64,000 bases of DNA from Phytophthora sp. 'mugwort' (GCA_033558025.1 JAUCEF010000005.1:6696001-6760000), one strand, 5' to 3'. Counted from the stretch's first letter, positions 34,545 to 45,599 are shown. Made by a program: numbers and translations. The notes: a model not told the origin generated them from the letters alone.

Positions 34545-36921
34545 ATTTACATACCCTCTCAAACGCTATAGTCTCTCATCTGGACAAGGAATCACGATCA
34601 GAGAGGGAGGGATATGACCGTGCAACCGATGTAACTTGATGGCCATGTCCGAAAGCGTCAGTGTGTGTGGTCCGACGTGTTCTCACCCACTGTTTGACCC
34701 ATTTCCATTCCGGCTTTTGGAGCTGAAGTCATGCTTGACTCGATGAAGCTTTCACTGCAGCAGAATCCAGTACTAACGGCTCTGGAGCAAAACACTCACG
34801 CAATCTCCAGCTACCTCGGACCGCCAATATTCCTTTCACTAGGCAAGGCATGTCAAATAGGCTCGACCAGACTTCTCGACTGGATTTGGATTGCGAGCCC
34901 CACTCGCGTGACCAACAGAACATCCAGCTGGTCTCTCACCAACTATTTGCGTACATTACTATCGATGGGAATTCTCCAAGTCGCTCGAAGCTGCTTGTAC
35001 CCGTGGGATTTACCGATGGTTAAGTGGCTGTTCGAACACTTTTCGGGTTGCGAGGCCCCTGAAAGTGTGGCCGCGAATGCCATTCACAACGGAAATCTCA
35101 GTGTGTTACAGTTTCTGTGGACACATCGAGCTATGGATCGCGGCCTATCTGAACAACAGCACACTACGGTCCATACTGAATGCACCGTGCGATTTCAGAT
35201 TCCATGGGGTGAAGCCACATGGGGAGCTAGAGCAATCCAGAAAGCCATTGAGAATGACCAACTCCTGGAATGCTTGAGCAATCTAGGAAGCGACGATCGG
35301 AACTCAGCTATTGTGTACGCTCTGGAAATTGGGGATATAGAACTTGCACAGTTCCTCCTTCCCGCTGGAAAGTGCGTTCTAGACTATGCCACTGGTTCTT
35401 CGCACGTGAATGTGATCGAGTGGGTTTTTTACTGTGGATACTTGCATCGAGACATTTCTCTTGCTGCCTCAACCGTACCAAAGTTAATATCTCAAGGAAG
35501 TTTGGAGCTTGTGCAGCAGATTGTTCAGCTTCATTCTCCTCTACCGGAGAGGCATGAAGATTGGAAAATAGGCTGGATATTCGCATTGAAAGCTGCAGTC
35601 GTTCGTGGAGATGCTCGAGCCCTCCAGTGGTTTATAGCGCATCCATTAGCGAGCGAAACTCACCCTATCTTCACATACCCTGATATCAGCACTCTGGTTT
35701 CTTTTGCAGCTCGAGAGGGTCATGTTGCAGTGATACAGATCCTTTATGATCAAGGGATGACTGACGGTAGCGTACTCCATTTGGTCGATGCTGTCGAAAG
35801 AGGTCACTTGGCTTGCGTACGGTGGCTGCTAGAACACTATTCGTACCCCGAGTACAAAGCATCAGGTCAAGCAATTGACAAGGCGGCGGAGTTCGGACAT
35901 TTAGAGATACTACAATTTTTTTACGCTTTGGACTCGATGGTCGATGAGGCTGCTAGGGCGAAACGGAGACGGCTTGACACACCGGACTCGTGGTGGGCTT
36001 ACGCTAAAAATCCCATTTACTGGGCTGCTAAAGGTGGCCACTTAGCCGTCCTCGAATGGATTCAAGCGAACCGTTCGCAAAATGTGATGCAATGGACAGA
36101 GCGGCGAACTATGGACATTTGGAAGTGGTCAAGTGGCTGCATCGGAATCGATCCGAGGGTTGCATGAGACATGCAATGGATGCAGCAGCGGCTTCTGGCC
36201 ATCTGGAAGTGGTGCAATGGCTGCACGCGAATCGCTCCGAGGGGTGCACGGAACAGGCGATTTAATGGGCGGTTGAAAACGGTCAACTTCAAACCGTAAA
36301 GTGGCTTTGTACTCATCGGCCAGATTTACTAACGCCCCAAACCGTTGACAGAGCGGTGCGATATGGTCATTGCGACTTGCCTGCTGGTTGCAATCGCGCT
36401 TCCCATATTACAAGTTAGGCAGCAGCTCGTACTTTGAAACCGTTTTGGCCAAGGTGCGTGGGTCATGGGGCTCAACAGGGTTTGAGACGCTTCTCTGGCT
36501 TCACGCGCGGTATAATTATGTATTTACAGCGTGGTTCTTATCGAATACGAGGGACTGCCTCGAGAAGTCTCGGACTAACAATCCAGAATTGCAGCGACAT
36601 ACTTCGAGCTGGTTGGACGATACTTATCCTGAACTACGTTCCACGAAGTAGCTAAGATAGTGCTACTCCAAGATGTGGTGGTGCTGCGGATAAATTGAAT
36701 ACGTGTTGTATGTCGACGGAGCGGTTGAAGACAAAATTGACCTTCGCAACTGTACAGCCTTCGGAGCGGTTTGGATGTTACTACCACTGCACGCCACGAG
36801 CACGGCCATTGTTGATTGCGCTCTCCATGAACACTCGCAAAAGTTTCACTGAAGTGCAAAGTGTAGCGCCAAGTGCTTAGAACGTAACAAAACAAAATCA
36901 TCTGAAAGCTCCCAGATTAAG
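34545..36921 (+). repeat. Left arm of large inverted duplication
   Basis: Each base i pairs with base 74,663 minus i. From 34,583 to 36,921 the arms are essentially identical: every reading frame on both strands gives the same protein in mirrored position. The one difference I found is at 36,898/37,765. From 34,545 to 34,582 the match falls to roughly three bases in four. Inside 36,922 it fades over about 20 bp. Confidence 0.97.
34731..36651 (+). pseudogene. Ankyrin-repeat protein gene, left copy, 3' frameshifted
   Basis: The ATG at 34,731 opens a 478-residue frame to 36,167. The first 120 residues lack clear repeats. From about residue 125 there are ankyrin-type helical units ([74 protein letters not shown]). 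At about 36,080 a deletion shifts the frame compared with the related 28.4-kb copy. The family's C-terminal repeats continue out of frame at 36,062-36,265 ([20 protein letters not shown], then [20 protein letters not shown]), hit TAA at 36,264 and fade by 36,651. Ankyrin repeats mediate protein binding; the role of this oomycete family is unknown to me. It could still make a truncated protein, but family comparison suggests decay. It faces its identical mirror copy tail to tail. Confidence 0.82.
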
Positions 36922-37741
36922 GAGCGGAGGTTAAATTCATGCGGGGGGGGGGGGTATTTTCGACGATCTCGCCAAGTGTCCGCTGATGCTTTTGTTTTTA
37001 TCAGGAAAAAAATATCCCGACTTTCCGTCGAGATAAATGGAAAAAATACGGTTCCATCCGTATTTTTCTCCGTTTCTCGAACTAATTGTTGGCAGTTTGA
37101 TACAGTTACTAGAATGGGATATTTTATTTAGCCAGCACGAATGCCGTTAACAAAACGCACGTTTCTTAGTACTTTTCACTCTGTTTCTCGAAACTCTCTT
37201 CTCTTATTATCAAAGCACTCCTGAAGAAGCCAACGAGCGATCGACTCTCCACGAATTTAAAAGCAGCGCAAAATGGCGACGCTGACGCCCGAAGAGGAAA
37301 TGCGATACGGTAGTACCGATCCTTCCAGTGGGACTGCGAGTTGACGTGCATGGGAAGTCCTCGGTTTGCAGTTTGCAGTTTTCAATGTGCCTTACGTACG
37401 CATTGCGTGAGGTGCTGGAATCGACGCGATATCATTTCGATTTGCTCAGATAAAAAACGATTATGTGCATGCAATTCAACTTGTTACTGGGAGTGTGACA
37501 TTCTTTGGTGTATAAGGAAGATGATAATACCAAGTGAATCGGACCTGCCAAGCCCAACGATTGACCAAAGTCTGACAACCTGCTACGTAAATTTGCATAT
37601 TTGTTGAAGTTCTTCACTTGGCCACAGTAGGCTTTACTCCTGCTCAATTGTTGACTCCAATATTTTCTCGGCATCTTATACGACCACGTCGTGGTCGTAT
37701 AACATGCCGAGAATATTTCAGTTGAATTTTGCCCTCCACTT
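36922..37741. other. Unique spacer of the inverted duplication
   Basis: 820 bp between the arms. It contains a G-run (36,942-36,953), a small hairpin-forming aaaaatacgg...ccgtattttt motif (37,042-37,066) and a strong foldback at 37,659-37,717. A 23-codon frame at 37,273 (MATLTPEEEMRYG) is too short to call. No gene is supported. Confidence 0.6.
37659..37717. repeat. Near-perfect palindrome by inner arm edge
   Basis: Left arm 37,659-37,687 and right arm 37,691-37,717, around a 3-nt centre. The arms share aatatt..ctcggcat.ttatacgaccac with a 2-base indel and one mismatch. It lies 24 bp inside the right arm's boundary. Confidence 0.93.
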
Positions 37742-40118
37742 CTTAATCTGGGAGCTTTCAGATGGTTTTGTTTTGTTACGTTCTAAGCACTTGGCGCTAC
37801 ACTTTGCACTTCAGTGAAACTTTTGCGAGTGTTCATGGAGAGCGCAATCAACAATGGCCGTGCTCGTGGCGTGCAGTGGTAGTAACATCCAAACCGCTCC
37901 GAAGGCTGTACAGTTGCGAAGGTCAATTTTGTCTTCAACCGCTCCGTCGACATACAACACGTATTCAATTTATCCGCAGCACCACCACATCTTGGAGTAG
38001 CACTATCTTAGCTACTTCGTGGAACGTAGTTCAGGATAAGTATCGTCCAACCAGCTCGAAGTATGTCGCTGCAATTCTGGATTGTTAGTCCGAGACTTCT
38101 CGAGGCAGTCCCTCGTATTCGATAAGAACCACGCTGTAAATACATAATTATACCGCGCGTGAAGCCAGAGAAGCGTCTCAAACCCTGTTGAGCCCCATGA
38201 CCCACGCACCTTGGCCAAAACGGTTTCAAAGTACGAGCTGCTGCCTAACTTGTAATATGGGAAGCGCGATTGCAACCAGCAGGCAAGTCGCAATGACCAT
38301 ATCGCACCGCTCTGTCAACGGTTTGGGGCGTTAGTAAATCTGGCCGATGAGTACAAAGCCACTTTACGGTTTGAAGTTGACCGTTTTCAACCGCCCATTA
38401 AATCGCCTGTTCCGTGCACCCCTCGGAGCGATTCGCGTGCAGCCATTGCACCACTTCCAGATGGCCAGAAGCCGCTGCTGCATCCATTGCATGTCTCATG
38501 CAACCCTCGGATCGATTCCGATGCAGCCACTTGACCACTTCCAAATGTCCATAGTTCGCCGCTCTGTCCATTGCATCACATTTTGCGAACGGTTCGCTTG
38601 AATCCATTCGAGGACGGCTAAGTGGCCACCTTTAGCAGCCCAGTAAATGGGATTTTTAGCGTAAGCCCACCACGAGTCCGGTGTGTCAAGCCGTCTCCGT
38701 TTCGCCCTAGCAGCCTCATCGACCATCGAGTCCAAAGCGTAAAAAAATTGTAGTATCTCTAAATGTCCGAACTCCGCCGCCTTGTCAATTGCTTGACCTG
38801 ATGCTTTGTACTCGGGGTACGAATAGTGTTCTAGCAGCCACCGTACGCAAGCCAAGTGACCTCTTTCGACAGCATCGACCAAATGGAGTACGCTACCGTC
38901 AGTCATCCCTTGATCATAAAGGATCTGTATCACTGCAACATGACCCTCTCGAGCTGCAAAAGAAACCAGAGTGCTGATATCAGGGTATGTGAAGATAGGG
39001 TGAGTTTCGCTCGCTAATGGATGCGCTATAAACCACTGGAGGGCTCGAGCATCTCCACGAACGACTGCAGCTTTCAATGCGAATATCCAGCCTATTTTCC
39101 AATCTTCATGCCTCTCCGGTAGAGGAGAATGAAGCTGAACAATCTGCTGCACAAGCTCCAAACTTCCTTGAGATATTAACTTTGGTACGGTTGAGGCAGC
39201 AAGAGAAATGTCTCGATGCAAGTATCCACAGTAAAAAACCCACTCGATCACATTCACGTGCGAAGAACCAGTGGCATAGTCTAGAACGCACTTTCCAGCG
39301 GGAAGGAGGAACTGTGCAAGTTCTATATCCCCAATTTCCAGAGCGTACACAATAGCTGAGTTCCGATCGTCGCTTCCTAGATTGCTCAAGCATTCCAGGA
39401 GTTGGTCATTCTCAATGGCTTTCTGGATTGCTCTAGCTCCCCATGTGGCTTCACCCCATGGAATCTGAAATCGCACGGTGCATTCAGTATGGACCGTAGT
39501 GTGCTGTTGTTCAGATAGGCCGCGATCCATAGCTCGATGTGTCCACAGAAACTGTAACACACTGAGATTTCCGTTGTGAATGGCATTCGCGGCCACACTT
39601 TCAGGGGCCTCGCAACCCGAAAAGTGTTCGAACAGCCACTTAACCATCGGTAAATCCCACGGGTACAAGCAGCTTCGAGCGACTTGGAGAATTCCCATCG
39701 ATAGTAATGTACGCAAATAGTTGGTGAGAGACCAGCTGGATGTTCTGTTGGTCACGCGAGTGGGGCTCGCAATCCAAATCCAGTCGAGAAGTCTGGTCGA
39801 GCCTATTTGACATGCCTTGCCTAGTGAAAGGAATATTGGCGGTCCGAGGTAGCTGGAGATTGCGTGAGTGTTTTGCTCCAGAGCCGTTAGTACTGGATTC
39901 TGCTGCAGTGAAAGCTTCATCGAGTCAAGCATGACTTCAGCTCCAAAAGCCGGAATGGAAATGGGTCAAACAGTGGGTGAGAACACGTCGGACCACACAC
40001 ACTGACGCTTTCGGACATGGCCATCAAGTTACATCGGTTGCACGGTCATATCCCTCCCTCTCTGATCGTGATTCCTTGTCCAAATGAGAAATTATAAAGT
40101 TTGAGAGTGTATGTAAAT
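37742..40118 (-). repeat. Right arm of large inverted duplication
   Basis: Mirror image of 34,545-36,921. The identical core is 37,742-40,080 and a diverged skirt of about 38 bp follows. The homology then ends and the outer flanks are unrelated. Confidence 0.97.
38012..39932 (-). pseudogene. Ankyrin-repeat protein gene, right copy, 3' frameshifted
   Basis: Identical to the left copy. The 478-residue frame runs 39,932-38,496 and the out-of-frame C-terminal repeats are at 38,607-38,398 and 38,293-38,012. The same frameshift and the same downstream stop are present, so the damage either predates the duplication or was copied by conversion. It converges with the left copy; the 3' ends are about 1.36 kb apart. 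Confidence 0.82.
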
Positions 40119-40324
40119 GCGATGCGAGTAATGTTGCTGCATTGCTTTTGACTTCAGTTTCGTTTCAGTCGGATCACGACGTTTGTTGATTATGTGCCTA
40201 AGTTTGCCGCATGATCGGCGAATTCACTCTTTGTCGCGTCTGGAAAACGAAATGTCGTAACGATAGCGAAAAAGAGGCTAAGCGACCATGACGTCACTGC
40301 CCGTACGACTGTCCTGCTTGGCGC

Positions 40325-40823
40325 CTAGATAACAACGGGCTTGAGTATCGTACAAGAATATACGATCACGCAGTGTTTGATCAATGTATCCTCGTGAGTC
40401 TTCCAAGCAGCCATATTTTTGTAGGAAGCAATTCTGTTAGCGAATGCAACAATTATCGAACGTTGGCAGACATCCCGGTGTGTGACGACTTCCTTTTTCC
40501 CTATACATGACAGCGTTGCAGTCAAGTTGCAGTACTTTATTTTCTGCTGACATCGTCGTTGGTGATGGGCATTCCAATCCCCCCTCATTTGGCGATGCCA
40601 TCAATGTAATGGAGCCCAAGGCATCCACACCGTTGCGCTAAAATGATTGGCGAGTAGACTATATTGTACACAAGAATCCGCTTGTTCCGTGCAATCGCTG
40701 AAGACGCAACTTGTGCACCTGCGGTGGTCGGCGCAGCAAACACGGCGTCATTCATGTTGTAAATGTTCGAGTATTGAATGTTGTACTCCTTGATCAACTG
40801 CTGCACGTCCCCATGTCTTCCTG
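40325..40823 (-). pseudogene. Pogo/Tigger-like DDE transposase fragment
   Basis: The minus-strand frame 40,806-40,585 begins QQLIKEYNIQYSNIYNMND, the segment in DDE_1 transposases that contains the first catalytic Asp (N-M-D-E); here it reads N-M-N-D. It runs on with AVFAAPTTAGAQVASSAIAR, then shifts frame and becomes untraceable by 40.33 kb. Only the start of the catalytic domain is present. The upstream side of the fragment is cut by a foldback (40,785-40,879), so the DNA-binding half is missing or displaced. It is not closely similar to the pogo relic at 18.8-20.2 kb. Confidence 0.55.
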
Positions 40824-40879
40824 CAGGATGTGGTCCTGTCAGGAAGACATTGGGGACATGCAGCAGTTAATCAAGGAGT
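40785..40879. repeat. Foldback, arms 39-40 bp, loop 16 nt
   Basis: Left arm 40,785-40,823, right arm 40,840-40,879, with three or four differences. It starts inside the pogo-like reading frame and duplicates part of it in inverted orientation. Confidence 0.94.
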
Positions 40880-41834
40880 AACAGGAAGTTCCCGTTATGG
40901 TCACCATTTAGCAAAAGAAAGTAAAATGAATTATGTTGTTTAGCTGAGGTCTGACTGGCCTTTCACGGCAGCGGCCGCGAATTCCTGCAGCTTCTAGAAT
41001 TCGCAGCAGCTCTTGCACCAGTTGGGCTTTGCCATCGTTCCTATGCAAAGCGACAGAGATGAGAGGTTCGCTACGGACAGTCTACACCTGGCGAGCTTAT
41101 GCTTCTTGATAACCGGCCTTCAGTTCTTGGATTACAGACCGCTTCTCTTCCACCGCGAACTTGGCTCATCGCCACGACTCGAAAATGACAAAGAAATGAG
41201 AAAAGCTGCTTCCTGAGCTCGATCTGAGGTTGGTCACCTAGCAACTCGCCAATGGCAATTAATTTTATGCGGCTCCGATCTGATAATTCTGACAATTATA
41301 ATCAGAGGTGGGGTACTAAAAGAGAGCGGGGCATTATCGCAAGTCCCACTTGTATTTTTATTTTTTTGGGGGGGGGGCATTATTAGAGGGACCAGACACA
41401 ATATCAGGTTTTACAGTATATCTCCCTAGTTGGTTGATCAAGAATTATCGAATTTTTAAATACTGGTACCTCTAACCCCTTGGTTCCCAGAGAAAAGGAC
41501 GCCGAGCACATAGGTGATATGTCGTATTATACCACGTAACGATGTCACTGCGAGTTTGTATGTGCCGGCTCTTCCACCCGACAATGGCTTCATATGTTCT
41601 CCGGAGGTTTTATTCTAAATGTCGTATAGTATACGCCTTCGCTATTGATAGAAATCGGTGTACGTCGTACTATCCCCGAAGAGATGAAACAGCCGAACAG
41701 AATGTGTACAAAGTCATGCAATACGAACCCAAGACGTCTAGAAAACGTACTGAAAATTAACGAGACATGTGTTACCATTTTATAAAAGCAGCACACATTA
41801 TATGCGTGCGCTCGTAGATGTGCTTCATTCCCTC
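40880..41834. other. Intergenic, no supported gene
   Basis: Frames at 41,013-41,216 and 41,071-41,295 show no recognised motif. There is a T/G run at 41,358-41,377. It contains the restriction-site cluster at 40,971-41,002. Confidence 0.4.
40971..41002. other. Polylinker-like cluster of restriction sites
   Basis: Within 32 bp there are GCGGCCGC (NotI), GAATTC (EcoRI), CTGCAG (PstI), TCTAGA (XbaI) and a second GAATTC. On the minus strand the GAATTCGCGGCCGC order is that of common EcoRI/NotI cloning adaptors. It may be chance or a library-derived join. Confidence 0.5.
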
Positions 41835-44800
41835 TCATTCTTTGATATCACCGTCTTCCTCAACGTCGAGCTCCCGGCGCGTCTTCTTCCTCTTTCCTGC
41901 TGTCTGTCCTGGGCGCCACATTACAACCCGCTTTCCCAAGGTGGGCGGAATCGTGAGTCCATTGTCAAAGTCGTCATGCCAAATGTCAAAGCAAGTTTTT
42001 GCCACTCCCTTGTACTCATGCCGGATCTTGTTACATAGCCAACACTTGACATCATCGATGGAGCAACGTTCGCAAAAAGAGGTAGTAGCGAACGACTTTT
42101 TGACTCCGTACGCAAAAGTGCGCAAACCTGGCAGGAGCGTTGGCGTCGCTTTTGCACTTCCGACACAGTAATCCAATCCTCTGAATGCTCCAGTACGTGC
42201 GTGAGTCACACGGCCGGTCGCTTGCGCTTCGAACTGCTACTCGGCGGGTTTGCCACCACCCCAACAAAATCTGCTGCCTTCACTTGGAGGAGTTGGTTTT
42301 GTAGCATTCCAAAACACTCCCCTCGAGTCATCGCCGCTGTACCAGCAATCTTGGTCGTCTCTTTGTGCGAAATATAAGAATTGACGAAAACCATATCCAC
42401 AAAGCCTAAAATAGACTTTTGTAGTATTTCTTGAACTTAGTGGAGGTTTGTAGCAAGTATCTTTGAAGATGGAGTTGATCATGCACGTCAACCCCGCTCA
42501 TCCATTGCTGGTAACCATTGACCGCAGCCGTAAATGGGACCGTAATAGCGCCAACCTGCTTGATGTTCCTCCCAATAGTGGAGGAAGTCATTGCAGCACC
42601 CGTGCACAGATAGTGCTCGTGCTTTCTGTCCCACCAGTGAAATGCGACCATTGTCAGGATGGCAATGGAACGAGAAAAGAAAAAGAACCCCTAGGGATTT
42701 CGCTGGCGCGATTCGCGTTTCTCGACGACATTCTTGTCGTAGCCGAGGCGATTCGTCATAATTGTTCTAATAACGTAAACATTCATCGATAAAAGTTCCA
42801 CAGCCAGCAGTATTGAAGAGTAAAAATAAAAACGATCGACCACCACAGCATGCCACGGATGCCGATAATGTGGGTCCAAAAAAAAAAAAACTTTTAAATT
42901 GCGCACAACTGATGCCGCACCAGTCTTCAAGTCAAATGCACCGTCTCCAACTTCGTTGAGATTACGTTTACCGGCATACATGTCTAATCTAGTAAGTAAC
43001 GATATAATATGCATGCAAAACAACAATAAACCGTAAGTTATGACAATGACAAAATACAAAAAAAAACTTTCCCGTACCTGTGGCAATACGCAGTTCTTGA
43101 GTCGCACAGTATAAACATTTTGGACCCGTATCGTGTGGTTTAATTGGCATGAGCATCCGTGTCGTGGTGCGCTTAGAAGTAGAAGGCAGTACGCCTTCGA
43201 CGTACGAGAACACCGCCGGCAGAGTCCACCCGCACAAAAAAATGCTTCTGGATCGTGTCGACGATCGGCCGGAGTTTCCAGAGCTTGTCACGGCCACGGT
43301 CATCCTCGTTATCTACAAATGAAGGTCACGCAAGATATCCTGAAACCGATTACGTGCCATGAATCTTCCAAAGTTCCTGAAGGAACTCCTCCATCATCCA
43401 CCATGGACCAGTGCGAAGCCATGCGTCTTGTCTGCAGGCAAAGCATACGCGTAACAAGTAGGCCGATGACACGAACGATTTCATGCGTTTCGTATGTAGG
43501 AAAGGCGCCAATCTGGCGACGTATCTGCGTCAGCGTCTCCCGCCGGCTTGGCGCTTGCTTGGACTGGATAGCTATGGCTCGCAGGGGTAGCTGCTGCTGA
43601 CGATACCGGTTTGTCTCCATGTTGATGTCTACCCATAATGCCTTGTGCATAAAAAAAGAATGGTAGCAAAGGTGAGTTGCAAGTGTCACGCAGAGCCTTC
43701 ACAGGTATCGACCCTTCCATTTGTAGCCCATCAAAAGCAGGTACGTCCTCCTCGAAAATACTAGACACAGCACTCCACTCCATCTTGCGCAATGCATCCT
43801 CTCGACGTTTCGCCGCCGTGGTGTCGGCGTTGCCCATATGCAGCGACTGAACAAAAGCCTCATCCATCTCGACGGCGTCGCTGCCCGAGAGCACATCGTC
43901 ATCAATAACGTCACCACGCACAATATGCTCATCATCCTCGTCGAAGTTGTCATCATTTTCACCAGAGCTACAGCTAATATACCCACTTAGGTTCTCGCTC
44001 TCTGGAATGAAATTTTCGTATTTTTCAATTTGATGACGCAGGCGAGAAGTAGGCGTAATAAGTACTACCCTTTCGTCTTTATCACTGTCAGCTCCACTTG
44101 TCGGACATGAAATGTAATCCCGCAGCAGCTTCGGGCTGTGAGGCGTCGATATTGCAACTCTCGTCTCCATCTGTCAGCAAGTGCACAAATCCTTGACTTG
44201 GCTCTTCAAATCCTTCGCTAGCAATAGCATCCAGCCAGCTGGAACCAAAACCAGCATTCAGGGTACCTTGCGACAAAACAGCAGTCGTGTCAATTTGGGA
44301 CGCGCGAACGGGGTCGGAATCCAGGACCCCGTCCGCGCCGTCATCCAAGTCAGTATTAGCCTCGACATTTGCTTCTTCTGAAGCGACGCACACCACATCA
44401 AAAGCCGCAACTACACGTGCTGCATCCTCTATCTCTCAGACGACATCCCTCGTTTCCACGCTCGCTATCTCGCTTGTGATATGATTCTTTTCCTCCCCCA
44501 CCTTCTCGATCGCCAACTCACGCGTTTCCACGCTCGCCACTTCGACTGATACTGCACTCGCCTCTGGCATCCCGTTGTCGACTAGGACATCGGTTTCTGG
44601 CACATAATCGACTACTGCAGCTATTACAATAAACAGTAATCATAATAAACACAAAACAGGTTAGAAATTCAATCAGATACCTTCTATACAATAAAAATAG
44701 ACAAAATATCTTCGCCTACGAACACATTCGCACCGTCCGGGCTTGAATACGTCCAGTCGGACGCTTCGATTTTCCACCCTTTACTACGCAGCTGCCGCCA

Positions 44801-44881
44801 CAAATGCACAAAGTCGACGTCGCAGACTGCCGCTGCGACCGCCGCTCCCTTCCCGCGATGACTCTTCCGGATGCGCGCCAT
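41835..44881 (-). pseudogene. Degenerate piggyBac-like transposase, copy 2
   Basis: The start at 44,881 reads MARIRKSHRGKG, then WTYSSPDGANVFVGEDILSI and a probable intron near 44.68 kb. An acidic N-terminal region follows (44.6-43.75 kb, with DDEHIVRGDVIDDDVLSGSD). FEEDVPAFDGLQMEGSIPVK and CNSPLLPFFFYAQG lead into the transposase core: ETHEIVRVIGLLVTRMLCLQ (about 43,470), WTLPAVFSYVEGVLPSTSKR near 43,230, and a VVVDRFYFYSSILLAVELL block near 42,830. The best preserved part (42,651-42,406) is GYQQWMSGVDVHDQLHLQRY. The C-terminus has a cysteine-rich zinc-ribbon region (FCERCSIDDVKCWLCNKIRH, about 42,080-42,020) and a basic tail. Many frameshifts make it dead. It is a paralogue of 386-2312. TTAA motifs occur near both ends but I could not fix the boundaries. 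Confidence 0.82.
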
Positions 44882-45599
44882 TCGGCAAAATTTAAAATGA
44901 GTGGTGATCGGTGTCTGTCCCAGATGTCACATCCCAATCTTCTCCCGGTATCTGGGTACCTGTCTCGTTTCTAACTTTTTCCAAATAACCTTAAGTAACT
45001 TATACTTTAAATTTAACTTGATTAAGGTATATATTTTTCTTTGAGCCATTTACTATTATTAATCCCGTTATGTCGTATTATAGGACATTGGGAACGAGGT
45101 GGCTGGAGCTGCAGTTAAATATTGGGTAAGAGAGAGCAAAAAAAAAGCGCACTTTACCACAAGTTCAGCATTGTATTTCTCGCACTGTGGCATCTTATAA
45201 AAGATTCGGGGTTATGCACATTACTAGTAGTGGGTGTCATGTTTTGTTTTAGTTCGTGTCGTCGCTACGTAATATCTACCAATCAGATCCACCAGAAGAA
45301 CGGGAGTCCTGAGAGTTATCGCTCGTTTGACTGGTCCGGCATCTGCGCAGGTAAGTTGGCAAGAAATTCAGCATGCACTAAATAGTGCTAAACTAACAAG
45401 TCAATGTTGCTCTACTGCTCATCGGTCTGCAGCTTCGTATTGCTGGACGTCGTGCTGGGTTACGTACTGTTGGTTATGGAGCTCCGTGTTGCTGGAGGTG
45501 ATGGGCTCCGTGCTGGTCGTGCTGGTCGTAGTCGTGTGGGTAGCTTACGACTGCGTTATGCCCAAACATCGTTTCGTCACCGAGATATATCGAAATTGC
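44882..45599. other. Spacer upstream of Harbinger transposase relic
   Basis: AT-rich to 45.1 kb, then short frames without motifs. It may include the 5' end of the following Harbinger element. Confidence 0.35.

Noticed and set aside
37273..37344. Short frame MATLTPEEEMRYG in the duplication spacer
   Set aside because: It stops after 23 codons. I found no convincing donor site or downstream exon, so it is not called as a gene.
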